64,000 nucleotides of DNA from Patiriisocius marinus. Its GTDB lineage: Bacteria; Bacteroidota; Bacteroidia; Flavobacteriales; Flavobacteriaceae. Location: NCBI RefSeq assembly GCF_008974325.1, contig NZ_BKCG01000006.1, positions 124,001-188,000 of the forward strand, in the 5' to 3' direction. Made by a program: the position numbers and the translations under genes. Under the pieces are notes generated by a model that saw only the letters and a program-made list of their open reading frames with translations, made no database searches and was not told the DNA's origin. This document shows positions 9,422 through 18,428 of this stretch, piece after piece. How positions within the stretch are numbered: position 1 is the first letter of the stretch; each line of letters starts with the position of its first letter.

Positions 9422-10324
9422 TTATATAAAAGCGGTCGCTAACAATAATATACTAAACAAAAATGTGCTTAAAGCTACCTTCTTCAATTCAGGATCTAAT
9501 AACTCTGGATTAGTTGTTTTATAAACTTTTACAATGTTTAAAAAAAGTGGTATAAAAGCAATTAATGGTATAAATGCCAAGTAATTATTTTGTGTTACAT
9601 ACAAGTATGTGGCAGCAGCAATAAATGCTACTATTATTAATAGTGTATGATACATTTTTACTTTTTCAGCACCTAACACTACTGCTAACGTACGTTTATT
9701 AACTTTTTCGTCCTGAACACGATCTCTCATATTATTTAAGTTGAGTACCGCTACACTTAATAACCCTATTGTGATTGCTGGAAGTAAAATATAATTTGAA
9801 AGTGATTGACTGAATAAAAAATAACAGCCCATGACACCTACAAGTCCAAAAAAGATAAAAACAAAAATATCTCCCATCGCTCTGTACCCGTAAGCACTTT
9901 TTCCCACAGTATATTTTACTGCTGCAATTACTGCTGCAATACCTAAATTAAAGAAAATAAAAGAAAGTAGAAATTGCTCGTTACCAAAGGCACTAAAGAT
10001 TAATAAACTTGCAAGAAATAATGTTATCGCGGCAGTAACAATCATTCCTTTTTTAAGCTCTTTCGCTTTTAATAGTCCGCTTTGCATTGCACGTTTAGGC
10101 CCTACTCTATCTGCATTATCAGTCCCTTTTACACCATCACCATAATCATTTGCAAAATTAGACAATACCTGAAAGCCAACAGTTGTTAGTATTGCTAGAA
10201 TACAAATATGTAAACTGAAAACATTTTCAAATAAAGCCGCTGCACTTGCGACAAGTATTCCTGAAATTGATAAAGGCAATGTGCGCAATCTAGCAGCTGA
10301 AATCCAAGCTTTTAATTTTGTCAT
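9422..10324 (-). CDS. menA: 1,4-dihydroxy-2-naphthoate polyprenyltransferase
   Basis: MenA prenylates DHNA to demethylmenaquinone in the inner membrane. The 300-residue UbiA-family protein has about eight to nine membrane segments. The first aspartate-rich motif NDYGDGVKGTD is near residue 59, with the adjacent RVGPKRAM typical of MenA, and the second motif is NMRDRVQDE. It is the first visible gene of the men run on the minus strand; menB, menD and menF are not in the window. The 156-bp gap to the next gene leaves room for a second promoter. Confidence 0.9.
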   Translation of the reverse strand: MTKLKAWISAARLRTLPLSISGILVASAAALFENVFSLHICILAILTTVGFQVLSNFANDYGDGVKGTDNADRVGPKRAMQSGLLKAKELKKGMIVTAAITLFLASLLIFSAFGNEQFLLSFIFFNLGIAAVIAAVKYTVGKSAYGYRAMGDIFVFIFFGLVGVMGCYFLFSQSLSNYILLPAITIGLLSVAVLNLNNMRDRVQDEKVNKRTLAVVLGAEKVKMYHTLLIIVAFIAAATYLYVTQNNYLAFIPLIAFIPLFLNIVKVYKTTNPELLDPELKKVALSTFLFSILLLATAFI

Positions 10325-10481
10325 TGAAAGGTTGTTATAGCTGCAAAAATACTATTAAATAAATTTTACATTGCCGAAATATGACTTAATTAATTAACTC
10401 ATTCTATATCTTACACTCCGCTTCAAAAGCAACAGTTTGTACATTTTCATCTATACTGTATATTTTATTTTTGAATAAAAC

Positions 10482-10522
10482 AAAACCCGCCCTAAGGTAA
10501 ATTCTACCAAAGAACGGGTTTA
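10482..10522 (-). terminator. Terminator after the choice-of-anchor I gene
   Basis: AAACCCG and CGGGTTT arms enclose a long loop that holds a second small stem (GGTA/TACC). On the minus strand it is followed by a T-rich run. It lies just past the stop codon of the gene at 10545-13898. Confidence 0.65.
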
Positions 10523-10544
10523 AGAAAGAGACTAATTTGACTAA

Positions 10545-13500
10545 TTACTCAACTATAAGCTTTTGTGAAACTCCATTTTCATTTTGCACAACATAAGTCC
10601 CTGTAGGCAATGAAGCAATGTTTAATGAAGCTGCATTAGTTACCGAAAGCATATTTCGGCCTAACATATCGTACACTTTATAATTTCCAGGAGCACTAAA
10701 AAACACATCGCCATTTGCAGGGTTTGGATATAAAGCAAAATTATTTTCTGAAGTAGTAAAGTTATTCAACCCAAGGATTACATTATTTAATGCGTACACA
10801 GATAAAGTTGCACTCACCTCATTAGCAACAACGATATATGCTATTCCTGTAGCACTTTCTTCTGCACTTACAAAAGCAAGTCCTTCTGGTCCAAGATCGC
10901 CCATTTCATCACCACCTGGAGTAACATCTCTATTGTTTAAGTATTGTAAAAATTGTGGAGAAGTTGGATCTGTAATATTGTAAATCATGACACCACCTAT
11001 ACGCTCTAATAATACAAAAGCGTAAAACTGACCTTCAATTTCCTTAACTAAAACACCTTCTGGTTCTGGTCCTTTATTGTCACTTCGGTTTTTTAGATTG
11101 TTATTACTATTACTTGCATTGAAAATAGCACCGTACACTGGGTGGTTAGCCGTTATTACTTCAAAGTCGTTTGCACTATCATAAACCAAAGTTCCTGTTG
11201 CTGCTTCAAATATTGAGAAAGAACGACCTCCAAATATGTGAATCTCCTCAAACAAACCATTGTTGTCTGCATCTCCTGAAGCACTAGTTACATTAATAGA
11301 ACCTAAGTTAGCTTCTAATTCAAGAATATCTAAATCATTAAATACTGTTGGGTCTAGAGTATAGTTTGAATCTCCTATTTTAACTTCTTCTTCAAATGCA
11401 TCATATTCTCTAGCATCACCCTCGTTTGCAGTTACAATATAATCTACACCACCTACACTGTAATAAGAGATTGCATCTGGCATATACATACCTTTTATAG
11501 GCCAATTTGCATTGAAAACAAAATCAGTATCATTACTAACATCAATTGAATTTTGTGGAAGTGAATGATCTTTTAAACCAAATGATTTTACATCGGTAAC
11601 CGTTCCTGAAGCTATATCAATAATAGCATATGCATTGTTTTCTTGTAAGACCACATAAGCCGTTTCTGAGTTGTTTGAGACTGCAATGTATTCTGGTTCA
11701 AAATCTTGAGATGCAGTTGCACCTGGACCATATATTCTAATTCCACTTGCATTTAATGAAGTTTCTTGACCATCATAATTATTAAAATTTACTAAAGTAA
11801 CATCAGCTTGATCGATAGCAGAAAGTCCACCTGTAACATCAATAATTGCTACTGAACCTTCTGGATCTACTGAATAATCGTCGTTAGGCTGTCCTTCATT
11901 AGCTACTAATAATTTAGTTCCATCAGGTGAGAAAACTAACATATCTGGTAATACTCCTATTTCTACAACTACAGGAGTTTCAACTCCCAACGCATCTCTA
12001 AATACTACAAAACCGTTTGCAACAGGATCGTTATTTGCAACAGCGATTGCTACTAAACCATTTTGTACCGCAACACTTTGTGCAGATGCGCCAATGGACG
12101 TTACATCAATAAAACTAGTTTCGGTAATATTTGCTGGATCTGTAAAATCTAATACATTTATTTTAGAATCATTCACAACAAATAATTGCTGATTATCGTT
12201 ATCGTAAGCTACGATTTCAGCAGTACCGTCTGCATCTACTAAGTAACTTGAAAGTAAGCTAGCATCTAATGGTGTTGTGTCTTCAGCAGGTATTTGTGTA
12301 TCATCATCTAAAATGTAAACCGTAAAAAGTTGCTTAATTCCTAACTCAGCATTTGTTGGGTTTTCAATTTGTAAAACAAAAAACTTGTCACTATTATCTA
12401 TTGTATTGTCTGTTATATTGATTGTAACTATTTGATCATCCATATTTCCAGCTGAGAAATTTACGGTTTGAGTAGTTCCAAATGTAAAATCTGCCCCATC
12501 AACTGCCGTTCCTGCACCTACTAATGAAACATCTACAGTTGTATTTATTGTTGGCATTTCAGAAATTTCAATAGCGATGTTAACTGCTCCATCATTTTCA
12601 TTTACTGAAATATAAGATGTATTAAAAGCTACTTGAGATATAGTTACTGGCACTCCATTACCTGGAGATCCAATATTGGGCACATCGCCAGCAGAACCTG
12701 CCGTTGCAATAGTTTCCACTGCGCCATTTACATTTCCAACTACACTAAAAGCACTCAATTCAACATCAAACGATTGCCCATCGTTAACACTAGTATCTGG
12801 ATAAACTCCTGTATTAACTGGTGTATTAATTGAAGTTGGTAATCCAATCCATAAGTTAACAGCATCGCCACCGCCACCTAATCCAGCTCCGTCAGTGAAA
12901 CCTACTTCTGTTGATGATAAGTCTATTACAGAACCCCAGATTGATGTAAATACATCAACGTCTGCTATATCTCCTGTAACTAAAACAATTGCAGTTTCAC
13001 CAGCAGGAATTGTAGTTACTCCTGAAATGATATCTGCTGTGGTTTCATCTGCACTTTCGTCATCATAATATAAATCTCCATCAACTCCTGAAATCCAATC
13101 GGTTGTTCCTGTATTTTTAATTTCAAACCAATCTGCAGTTAAATCATCTCCGCTTTGACCTGAAAATATTTCGGTAATTTCTAGTTGTGGTAATACCACT
13201 GTAGCTACTTCTCCTTCAAATGAAATTGTATCGATCATTAAAGTTTCAGAACCACTATTTGTTCTTGCTTGTACCACTAACTCAACGTTTGCACCATTTG
13301 CGATAGTTGCAGTTCCTGTAATCCAAGAGTTTTCAATCATTAAATCATTTATATCACTTCCAAGCGTATTTAAAATATCCGTTTCTGTATTGTTTGTTAA
13401 ATCTCTAACAAAAATTCTAAACAAATCATTGCCTTCGTCATTTGTAGTACCGTTACCTTCGTATCCTGTATCATTGATAAAATAATCTATAGACACTGTG

Positions 13501-13898
13501 TTATTTTCGTAACCTGTAAAATCTACAGCATCAAAAACAACGGTCATTGTTCCATCTAAATCTGATAATTGATATCCTTGTGTTCCACTTGTGAAGGTTG
13601 TTACATCTCCTGTAAAATCTGTAACTCCTACATAATCTCCGTCAGTTAATCCTACTCCTGGAACATCATAAGGAATGTAACTTGCTGCAAAACCAATTTC
13701 TGTTGCAGTAGCGGCAAAGTTTACTGAAGGTTCATCTACATTATTTAGTAAGTCGTGAGCTACTGTGGCATCGCCAGTATCTGTGTAGTTACTTGTTCCT
13801 AATGCAGGCTCTTCAAAGTTAGTGCTTGCTATTTCAATAGATTGACTAAAAGCCATACCGCCTATAAATAGTGCACATAAAAAGGTAATTTTCTTCAT
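10545..13898 (-). CDS. T9SS-exported choice-of-anchor I protein with lamin-tail and Calx-beta domains
   Basis: The start is placed at the ATG at 13898, where the protein begins with a clean signal peptide (MKKITFLCALF...AFSQ); the frame is open for ten codons more upstream. The 1117-residue protein has an N-terminal beta-rich region, a lamin-tail-like domain (LEITEIFSG; DWFEIKNTG, about 236-420), a Calx-beta domain (about 416-533), and a choice-of-anchor I beta-propeller-like domain (about 543-1036, with VFSPDGTKLLVANEG). A T9SS type A sorting domain covers the last 70 residues (LYPNPANGDVFF; YVVQNENG). It should be exported and anchored or released at the surface. Function is unknown; some relatives are annotated as alkaline-phosphatase-like, which this sequence does not prove. 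Confidence 0.85.
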   Translation of the reverse strand: MKKITFLCALFIGGMAFSQSIEIASTNFEEPALGTSNYTDTGDATVAHDLLNNVDEPSVNFAATATEIGFAASYIPYDVPGVGLTDGDYVGVTDFTGDVTTFTSGTQGYQLSDLDGTMTVVFDAVDFTGYENNTVSIDYFINDTGYEGNGTTNDEGNDLFRIFVRDLTNNTETDILNTLGSDINDLMIENSWITGTATIANGANVELVVQARTNSGSETLMIDTISFEGEVATVVLPQLEITEIFSGQSGDDLTADWFEIKNTGTTDWISGVDGDLYYDDESADETTADIISGVTTIPAGETAIVLVTGDIADVDVFTSIWGSVIDLSSTEVGFTDGAGLGGGGDAVNLWIGLPTSINTPVNTGVYPDTSVNDGQSFDVELSAFSVVGNVNGAVETIATAGSAGDVPNIGSPGNGVPVTISQVAFNTSYISVNENDGAVNIAIEISEMPTINTTVDVSLVGAGTAVDGADFTFGTTQTVNFSAGNMDDQIVTINITDNTIDNSDKFFVLQIENPTNAELGIKQLFTVYILDDDTQIPAEDTTPLDASLLSSYLVDADGTAEIVAYDNDNQQLFVVNDSKINVLDFTDPANITETSFIDVTSIGASAQSVAVQNGLVAIAVANNDPVANGFVVFRDALGVETPVVVEIGVLPDMLVFSPDGTKLLVANEGQPNDDYSVDPEGSVAIIDVTGGLSAIDQADVTLVNFNNYDGQETSLNASGIRIYGPGATASQDFEPEYIAVSNNSETAYVVLQENNAYAIIDIASGTVTDVKSFGLKDHSLPQNSIDVSNDTDFVFNANWPIKGMYMPDAISYYSVGGVDYIVTANEGDAREYDAFEEEVKIGDSNYTLDPTVFNDLDILELEANLGSINVTSASGDADNNGLFEEIHIFGGRSFSIFEAATGTLVYDSANDFEVITANHPVYGAIFNASNSNNNLKNRSDNKGPEPEGVLVKEIEGQFYAFVLLERIGGVMIYNITDPTSPQFLQYLNNRDVTPGGDEMGDLGPEGLAFVSAEESATGIAYIVVANEVSATLSVYALNNVILGLNNFTTSENNFALYPNPANGDVFFSAPGNYKVYDMLGRNMLSVTNAASLNIASLPTGTYVVQNENGVSQKLIVE

Positions 13899-14180
13899 TT
13901 CAAGATTTTTGTTGGTTAAAGTTGGCACGAAATTAAAGCGAATTATTCTGCACGGTATTAGCTAAACTTTAAGTGTATGTGAAACTTTAAGCGGTTATCA
14001 ACAACAGGATTTACCTAACTTTTAATTTAATGTAAACTTTATGTAAAAAGGGGCTAATTGAAGCAAAACAACTTGAAATTTAAGAATTACTAATATCAAA
14101 TAGGACGGTATTTTTTGCTCCTTATCAATATTATTTGTTTCTTTATTTTTTAAACTAACTAATACTATAATTCCCCACAC

Positions 14181-14552
14181 ATGACATCTACCTACCACAT
14201 TGGATTATTATTTTTAAGAGTTGCTTTTAGCGGAATGATGCTTACGCACGGTATTCCTAAATTAATGAAGCTAGTACAAGGTAATATGGAATTTGGTGAC
14301 CCTATTGGCATCGGTTCTGTTCCTTCTTTTATTTTAACTGTTATTGCCGAAGCAATTTGCCCACTCCTAATTATTATAGGTTATAGAACTCGTTTTGCAA
14401 GTGTTCCTGTAATTATCACAATGGCTGTAGCTGCATTTATAGTGCACGGAGCAGATCCACTTGGAACAAAAGAGAAAGCATTACTTTATTTATTTGGCTT
14501 TGTTGCTGTGGCTTTATTAGGTCCTGGAAAACATAGTGTAGATAGAAAGTAG
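14181..14552 (+). CDS. DoxX family membrane protein
   Basis: The 123-residue protein has four hydrophobic helices and the DoxX-type opening LLFLRVAFSGMMLTHGIPK. It includes the GDPIGIGSVPSF loop common in small flavobacterial DoxX proteins. DoxX proteins are integral membrane proteins linked loosely to redox or quinone functions; the exact role here is unknown. It stands divergent from the T9SS cargo gene at 13898, and a small membrane-protein frame begins 9 bp downstream. Confidence 0.85.
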   Translation: MTSTYHIGLLFLRVAFSGMMLTHGIPKLMKLVQGNMEFGDPIGIGSVPSFILTVIAEAICPLLIIIGYRTRFASVPVIITMAVAAFIVHGADPLGTKEKALLYLFGFVAVALLGPGKHSVDRK

Positions 14553-14561
14553 ATTAGACTT

Positions 14562-14759
14562 TTGATAGAGGAGTTCTTCGCTACAGTTATACAAGAAATA
14601 CTTTTTAAAAGCATCATTAAACTTGATGCTTTTATAAGGTGGCTATTTTTAAAAAACAAGTACACTTTGAAAGAAGTCTTAGATCAAAATTGGAATGGAA
14701 GGATTGGCTTCTTATTCATTATGCTATTTTCTATATTTATTATCTATATTATTAAATAG
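14562..14759 (+). CDS. Small hypothetical membrane protein
   Basis: A 65-codon frame with a TTG start, 9 bp after the DoxX stop. The central part has mixed charged and aromatic residues (LDAFIRWLFLKNKYTLKEVL) followed by a clear C-terminal transmembrane segment (FLFIMLFSIFIIYIIK). The composition looks protein-like and the spacing suggests cotranscription with the DoxX gene. I do not recognise the family. The start codon is uncertain. Confidence 0.45.
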   Translation: MIEEFFATVIQEILFKSIIKLDAFIRWLFLKNKYTLKEVLDQNWNGRIGFLFIMLFSIFIIYIIK

Positions 14760-14796
14760 CTAATGCAAAACCTTTGAAATTTCCGAAGAGATTCTT

Positions 14797-15798
14797 CTAA
14801 CTAAAAATTTTGATTAATAACTCTTTCAACAAATCGCTGTTACTAGCATTTGACCCCACTCCTTTACTTTTTACATCCGTTTCGTGTAGATAAGTAATTA
14901 TCATACTCACTTTTCTCATATTGAAGTTACGTCCAGCAGTATGATAATCGTTAATAAAGTAAGGACTAACTCCTAAAGCTTTTGCAGCATTGTCTTTATT
15001 TGAAACAGCGTGATATTTTAGCATTTTAGAGAAAAACCCATATAAGGTCGCAATTGTCATCACTAAAGGATTGCTCTTTGGGTTATGTTCAAAATATTGC
15101 GCAATTGCAAATGTTTTTTTAATATTCTTTGACCCTATTGCTTTAATTAACTCAAAGCTATTATAATCTTTACTAATACCAATATTCTCTTCCACTAACT
15201 CAGGCGTAATTTGCGCACCCTTTGCAATTACAGAGCGTAATTTATTGAGCTCATTATTGATTTTACCTAAATCTGTCCCTAAATATTCAGCAAGCATTGC
15301 TGAAGCTTTAGGGGTAATACTATGCCCCTGAACTGACAACGTACTCTCAATCCATTTAGGAATTTGGTTGTCATAGACTTTCTTGCTTTCCATTAACACA
15401 CCAACCTTTTTAATGGCTTTGGCTAGTTTTTTACGAGCATCTAATTTCTTATATTTATAACACAAAACTAGCACTGTAGTTGGTTGCAAGTTTTCTACAT
15501 AACTAACTAAGTTTTCAATAGTTCGAGATAAATCCTGAGCTTCTTTCACAATAATTACCTGGCGTTCAGCCATCATAGGAAAACGCTTTGCACTCCCTAC
15601 AATATCATCAATTGTAACATCACGACCATAAAAAACCGTTTGATTAAACCCCTTCTCCTCTTCAGTTAACACAGTATCTTCAATATAATCTGAAATTGTA
15701 TCAATAAAAAAAGCCTCCTCACCCATTAAAAAATAGATAGGTTTAAGATCTCCTTGCTTTATGCTTGTAATAATTTTTTTAGTATCGACTGAAGACAT
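14797..15798 (-). CDS. holA: DNA polymerase III subunit delta
   Basis: The delta subunit opens the beta clamp within the clamp loader. The 333-residue length fits the family. The N-terminal AAA+-like part starts with IYFLMGEEAFFIDTI and continues through KRFPMMAERQVIIVKEAQ, a hallmark delta segment. The middle has KKLDARKKLAK, and the C-terminal helical collar domain follows (NELNKL; SKDYNSFELIKAI). No working P-loop is seen, as expected for delta. It is divergent from the HSDR_N-type gene; about 90 bp separate the two starts, a pairing common in Flavobacteriaceae. Confidence 0.9.
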   Translation of the reverse strand: MSSVDTKKIITSIKQGDLKPIYFLMGEEAFFIDTISDYIEDTVLTEEEKGFNQTVFYGRDVTIDDIVGSAKRFPMMAERQVIIVKEAQDLSRTIENLVSYVENLQPTTVLVLCYKYKKLDARKKLAKAIKKVGVLMESKKVYDNQIPKWIESTLSVQGHSITPKASAMLAEYLGTDLGKINNELNKLRSVIAKGAQITPELVEENIGISKDYNSFELIKAIGSKNIKKTFAIAQYFEHNPKSNPLVMTIATLYGFFSKMLKYHAVSNKDNAAKALGVSPYFINDYHTAGRNFNMRKVSMIITYLHETDVKSKGVGSNASNSDLLKELLIKIFS

Positions 15799-15889
15799 GG
15801 GCTTTTCACTATTTTTTTAATTCTGAAATATCAAACTCATAAACAATTCCAAAGCAAGAAAATCGTTCTTTCTTCCTACCTTTACAGCA

Positions 15890-16351
15890 ATGCAAGAACT
15901 CAACTTTAAAGAATACTCGTTTCGATTCAAAAATAGGGAAAACAAACCACTGATTTTTGATGTCATCCGAAAAAAGTTTCTCGTTCTCACTCCTGAGGAA
16001 TGGGTTCGCCAGCATACCTTACAATACCTTATACAAGAACTCAACATTCCGCAATCTCTAATTAATGTTGAAAAACAAATAAAAGTACATGACACTATAA
16101 AGAGATACGACATAGTAGTCTACAATAGCGACGGAAGCCTTCATATTATAGTGGAATGTAAAGCACCCAAAGTAAAAATTACCCAAAGTACTTTTGACCA
16201 AATTGCACGCTATAACTTTGCTTTACAATCATCCTTTTTAATGATTACTAACGGGCTAGAACATTACTTTTGCAGAATGGACTACGAAGAACAGCGCTAT
16301 GCTTTTTTAGAAAACTTACCAAAATACACTCTTAATAACGCAACAAACTAA
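15890..16351 (+). CDS. HSDR_N-type (type I restriction R-subunit N-terminal fold) protein
   Basis: The 153-residue protein matches the stand-alone HSDR_N_2 type. It has a PD-(D/E)xK-like nuclease core with D74 (KRYDIVVY) and E89-C-K91 (IIVECKAP), then the QIARYN segment that often follows in these proteins. It is far shorter than a true restriction R subunit, with no helicase domain and no modification or specificity genes nearby, so it is not a type I system. The partner and substrate are unknown; the conserved pairing with holA hints at DNA repair or replication. A -7-like box TACCTTTA lies at 15877-15884, close to the ATG. A glycosyltransferase gene follows 3 bp downstream. Confidence 0.8.
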   Translation: MQELNFKEYSFRFKNRENKPLIFDVIRKKFLVLTPEEWVRQHTLQYLIQELNIPQSLINVEKQIKVHDTIKRYDIVVYNSDGSLHIIVECKAPKVKITQSTFDQIARYNFALQSSFLMITNGLEHYFCRMDYEEQRYAFLENLPKYTLNNATN

Positions 16352-16354
16352 TTT

Positions 16355-17353
16355 ATGACAACAGCCGTAGTTATTTTAAATTGGAATGGTGTAGACTTGC
16401 TTGCAAAGTTTTTGCCAAGCGTAATAGCATTTTCTAAAGAGGCGACAATTTACGTTGCAGATAATGCCTCGACAGATACTAGCCTAAATTTTTTAAACCG
16501 AAATTTTCCAGACGTCAAGATTATTAAGAATAAAGAAAATGGAGGCTATGCAAAAGGCTATAATGATGCACTTAGTGATTTAACCGAAGATTTATTTGTT
16601 CTTTTAAATAGTGATGTTGAGGTGACTAAGAATTGGCTAACACCTGTTATAGCTCAATTTAAATCTAACAAAAATCTAGTTGCCGCTCAACCAAAAGTAT
16701 TAGATTATAAAAACAAAGCTTATTTTGAATATGCAGGTGCAGCAGGTGGATTTATAGACAAATATGGTTATCCATTTTGTAGAGGTAGAATATTTGATAC
16801 CTTGGAAAAGGATGAAGGACAGTATAATGACATACTACAAATATTTTGGGCGACTGGAGCCTGTTTATTTATTACAAACAAATCCTTTAAAGAACAAAAT
16901 GGTTTTGACGAATCACTTTTTGCTCACCAAGAAGAAATAGATTTATGCTGGCGATTACAAAAAAATGGAGGTGAGGTAAACTATATTGGAACTAGCAACG
17001 TTTACCACGTAGGCGGAGCAACTTTATCAAGTTCAAACCCTAAAAAAACCTATTTTAATTTCAGGAACTCCTTACTAATAATGCTAAAAAACATAAATGG
17101 GCCATCTGTTTTTACAACTTTATTTATAAGAATGCTTCTCGATGGTGTTGCAGCATTTCGTTTTTTAACAAAAGGAGACTTTGGTCATTTTGGAGCTATT
17201 TTTAAAGCACATGTAATGTTTTACAGTATGGCACCGTCTTTCTATAAAAAGAGAAAAAATTCATCTAGAAACTTTCAGTATAATAAATTAGGAAGTATTG
17301 TATGGCAGTATTTTGTGAAAAATCGCCGTATATTTAAAGAATTGAAATTTTAA
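16355..17353 (+). CDS. Family 2 glycosyltransferase
   Basis: The 332-residue GT-A fold enzyme has the opening VVILNWNGVDLLAKFL, the nucleotide-binding ADNAST motif near 35-40, and LLNSDVEV (NSD at 85-87) in the DxD position. The later segment ATGACLFI and the acidic DLCWRLQKNGG stretch are typical of rhamnosyltransferase-like GT2 proteins. The acceptor is unknown. It starts 3 bp after the HSDR_N stop codon and probably shares its transcript. Confidence 0.88.
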   Translation: MTTAVVILNWNGVDLLAKFLPSVIAFSKEATIYVADNASTDTSLNFLNRNFPDVKIIKNKENGGYAKGYNDALSDLTEDLFVLLNSDVEVTKNWLTPVIAQFKSNKNLVAAQPKVLDYKNKAYFEYAGAAGGFIDKYGYPFCRGRIFDTLEKDEGQYNDILQIFWATGACLFITNKSFKEQNGFDESLFAHQEEIDLCWRLQKNGGEVNYIGTSNVYHVGGATLSSSNPKKTYFNFRNSLLIMLKNINGPSVFTTLFIRMLLDGVAAFRFLTKGDFGHFGAIFKAHVMFYSMAPSFYKKRKNSSRNFQYNKLGSIVWQYFVKNRRIFKELKF

Positions 17354-17469
17354 AACACTGATAATCAATATAATTTAATTAATAATTCATCTATTAAATT
17401 ATTGTTAAACCGTTTGATTTGGTTAACACTTTTAATAGCTTTGAGCACGTTTTTAAAACAATAAATATT

Positions 17470-18330
17470 ATGAAAAAACTGATGATTTTAGCCCTTTGTG
17501 GCGCATTTCTATTTCCTTCTTGTGTAGCAAAAAAGAAATACCAAGAATTGGAAGCTAACTATCAAAAAAATAAAGATTTACTCAACACAGCTACTGTAAA
17601 ATTGAATAGCTGTGAGCAAGATCGTGCTTCGGCAAATACAAGAATTAAATCGTTAGAAGAGCGTATTGCTGATTTAAAATTATCTAATGAAAACTTAATT
17701 TCTACTTCAAAGGATATGACAGTTCTTACTTCGCAAGGAGCTACTAATCTTGAAAAATCTTTAGAAAGTTTAAAAGAAAAAGATCTTAAAATTAACCGCT
17801 TACAAGATGCACTTACTAAAAAAGATAGTGTAACGCTAGCTTTAGTAACTAGCTTGAAAAAAGAGGTTGGACTTAATGATCCAGATATTGAAATCAATGT
17901 TGAAAAGAGCGTTGTATTTATCTCATTAAGTGACAAAGTTTTATTCAAAACTGGAAGCTATACAGTTACAGATCGTGCTAAAGAAATTTTAGGAAAAGTT
18001 GCAACTGTTATTAACAGTAAGCCAGATTTTGAAGCAATGGTTGAAGGTCATACTGATAATGTACCTTACAATGGAAGTATTTTACTTGACAACTGGGATT
18101 TAAGTGTCAAACGTGCTACTTCAATTGTACGTGAACTACAAGCATTAGGGGTTAAGCCTGAACAATTAATTGCTGCTGGACGTAGCGAGTACATTCCACT
18201 TGTACCTAACACAGATGCACAAAGTCGTTCAACAAACCGTAGAACTAAGATTTTAATTTTACCTAAAATTGATCAATTCTACGAAATGATTGAAGATGAA
18301 ATGAAAAACTTATCTGAAGAAGGTAACTAG
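17470..18330 (+). CDS. OmpA family lipoprotein
   Basis: The ATG at 17470 is chosen because it gives a lipoprotein signal (MKKLMILAL, lipobox FPSC with the lipidated cysteine at residue 18); the frame is open 17 codons further upstream. The 286-residue protein has a long coiled-coil (about 30-130) followed by an OmpA C-terminal peptidoglycan-binding domain (about 150-270; VLFKTGSYTVTD, EGHTDNVPY, LSVKRATSIV, RSTNRRTKI). It should tether the outer membrane to the cell wall. It stands alone, followed by a strong terminator. Confidence 0.9.
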   Translation: MKKLMILALCGAFLFPSCVAKKKYQELEANYQKNKDLLNTATVKLNSCEQDRASANTRIKSLEERIADLKLSNENLISTSKDMTVLTSQGATNLEKSLESLKEKDLKINRLQDALTKKDSVTLALVTSLKKEVGLNDPDIEINVEKSVVFISLSDKVLFKTGSYTVTDRAKEILGKVATVINSKPDFEAMVEGHTDNVPYNGSILLDNWDLSVKRATSIVRELQALGVKPEQLIAAGRSEYIPLVPNTDAQSRSTNRRTKILILPKIDQFYEMIEDEMKNLSEEGN

Positions 18331-18353
18331 AAACTAGTAACACATTTAGATGT

Positions 18354-18387
18354 AAAAAGCGCAACCATATAGGTTGCGCTTTTTTTG
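18354..18387 (+). terminator. Rho-independent terminator after the OmpA gene
   Basis: AAAAAGCGCAACC and AGGTTGCGCTTTTTTT form a long stem with a four-base loop and a T tract, 23 bp after the stop codon. Confidence 0.9.
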
Positions 18388-18411
18388 TTATACAAATAAC
18401 CGCTAACTTTG
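18385..18411 (+). promoter_or_regulatory. Bacteroidota promoter for the CrtI-like oxidoreductase gene
   Basis: TTG at 18385-18387 and a perfect -7 box TAACTTTG at 18404-18411 are 16 bp apart, and the ATG follows at 18429. The -33 element overlaps the T tract of the preceding terminator, so the two transcription units are packed end to end. Confidence 0.6.
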
Positions 18412-18428
18412 AGATTCATACTTTTTCG

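Noticed and set aside
15809-16113. Minus-strand frames opposite the HSDR_N gene
   Set aside because: They lie antisense to a well-supported gene and show no family features.
15890-16351. A type I restriction-modification system
   Set aside because: The protein lacks the helicase part and there are no modification or specificity genes nearby.
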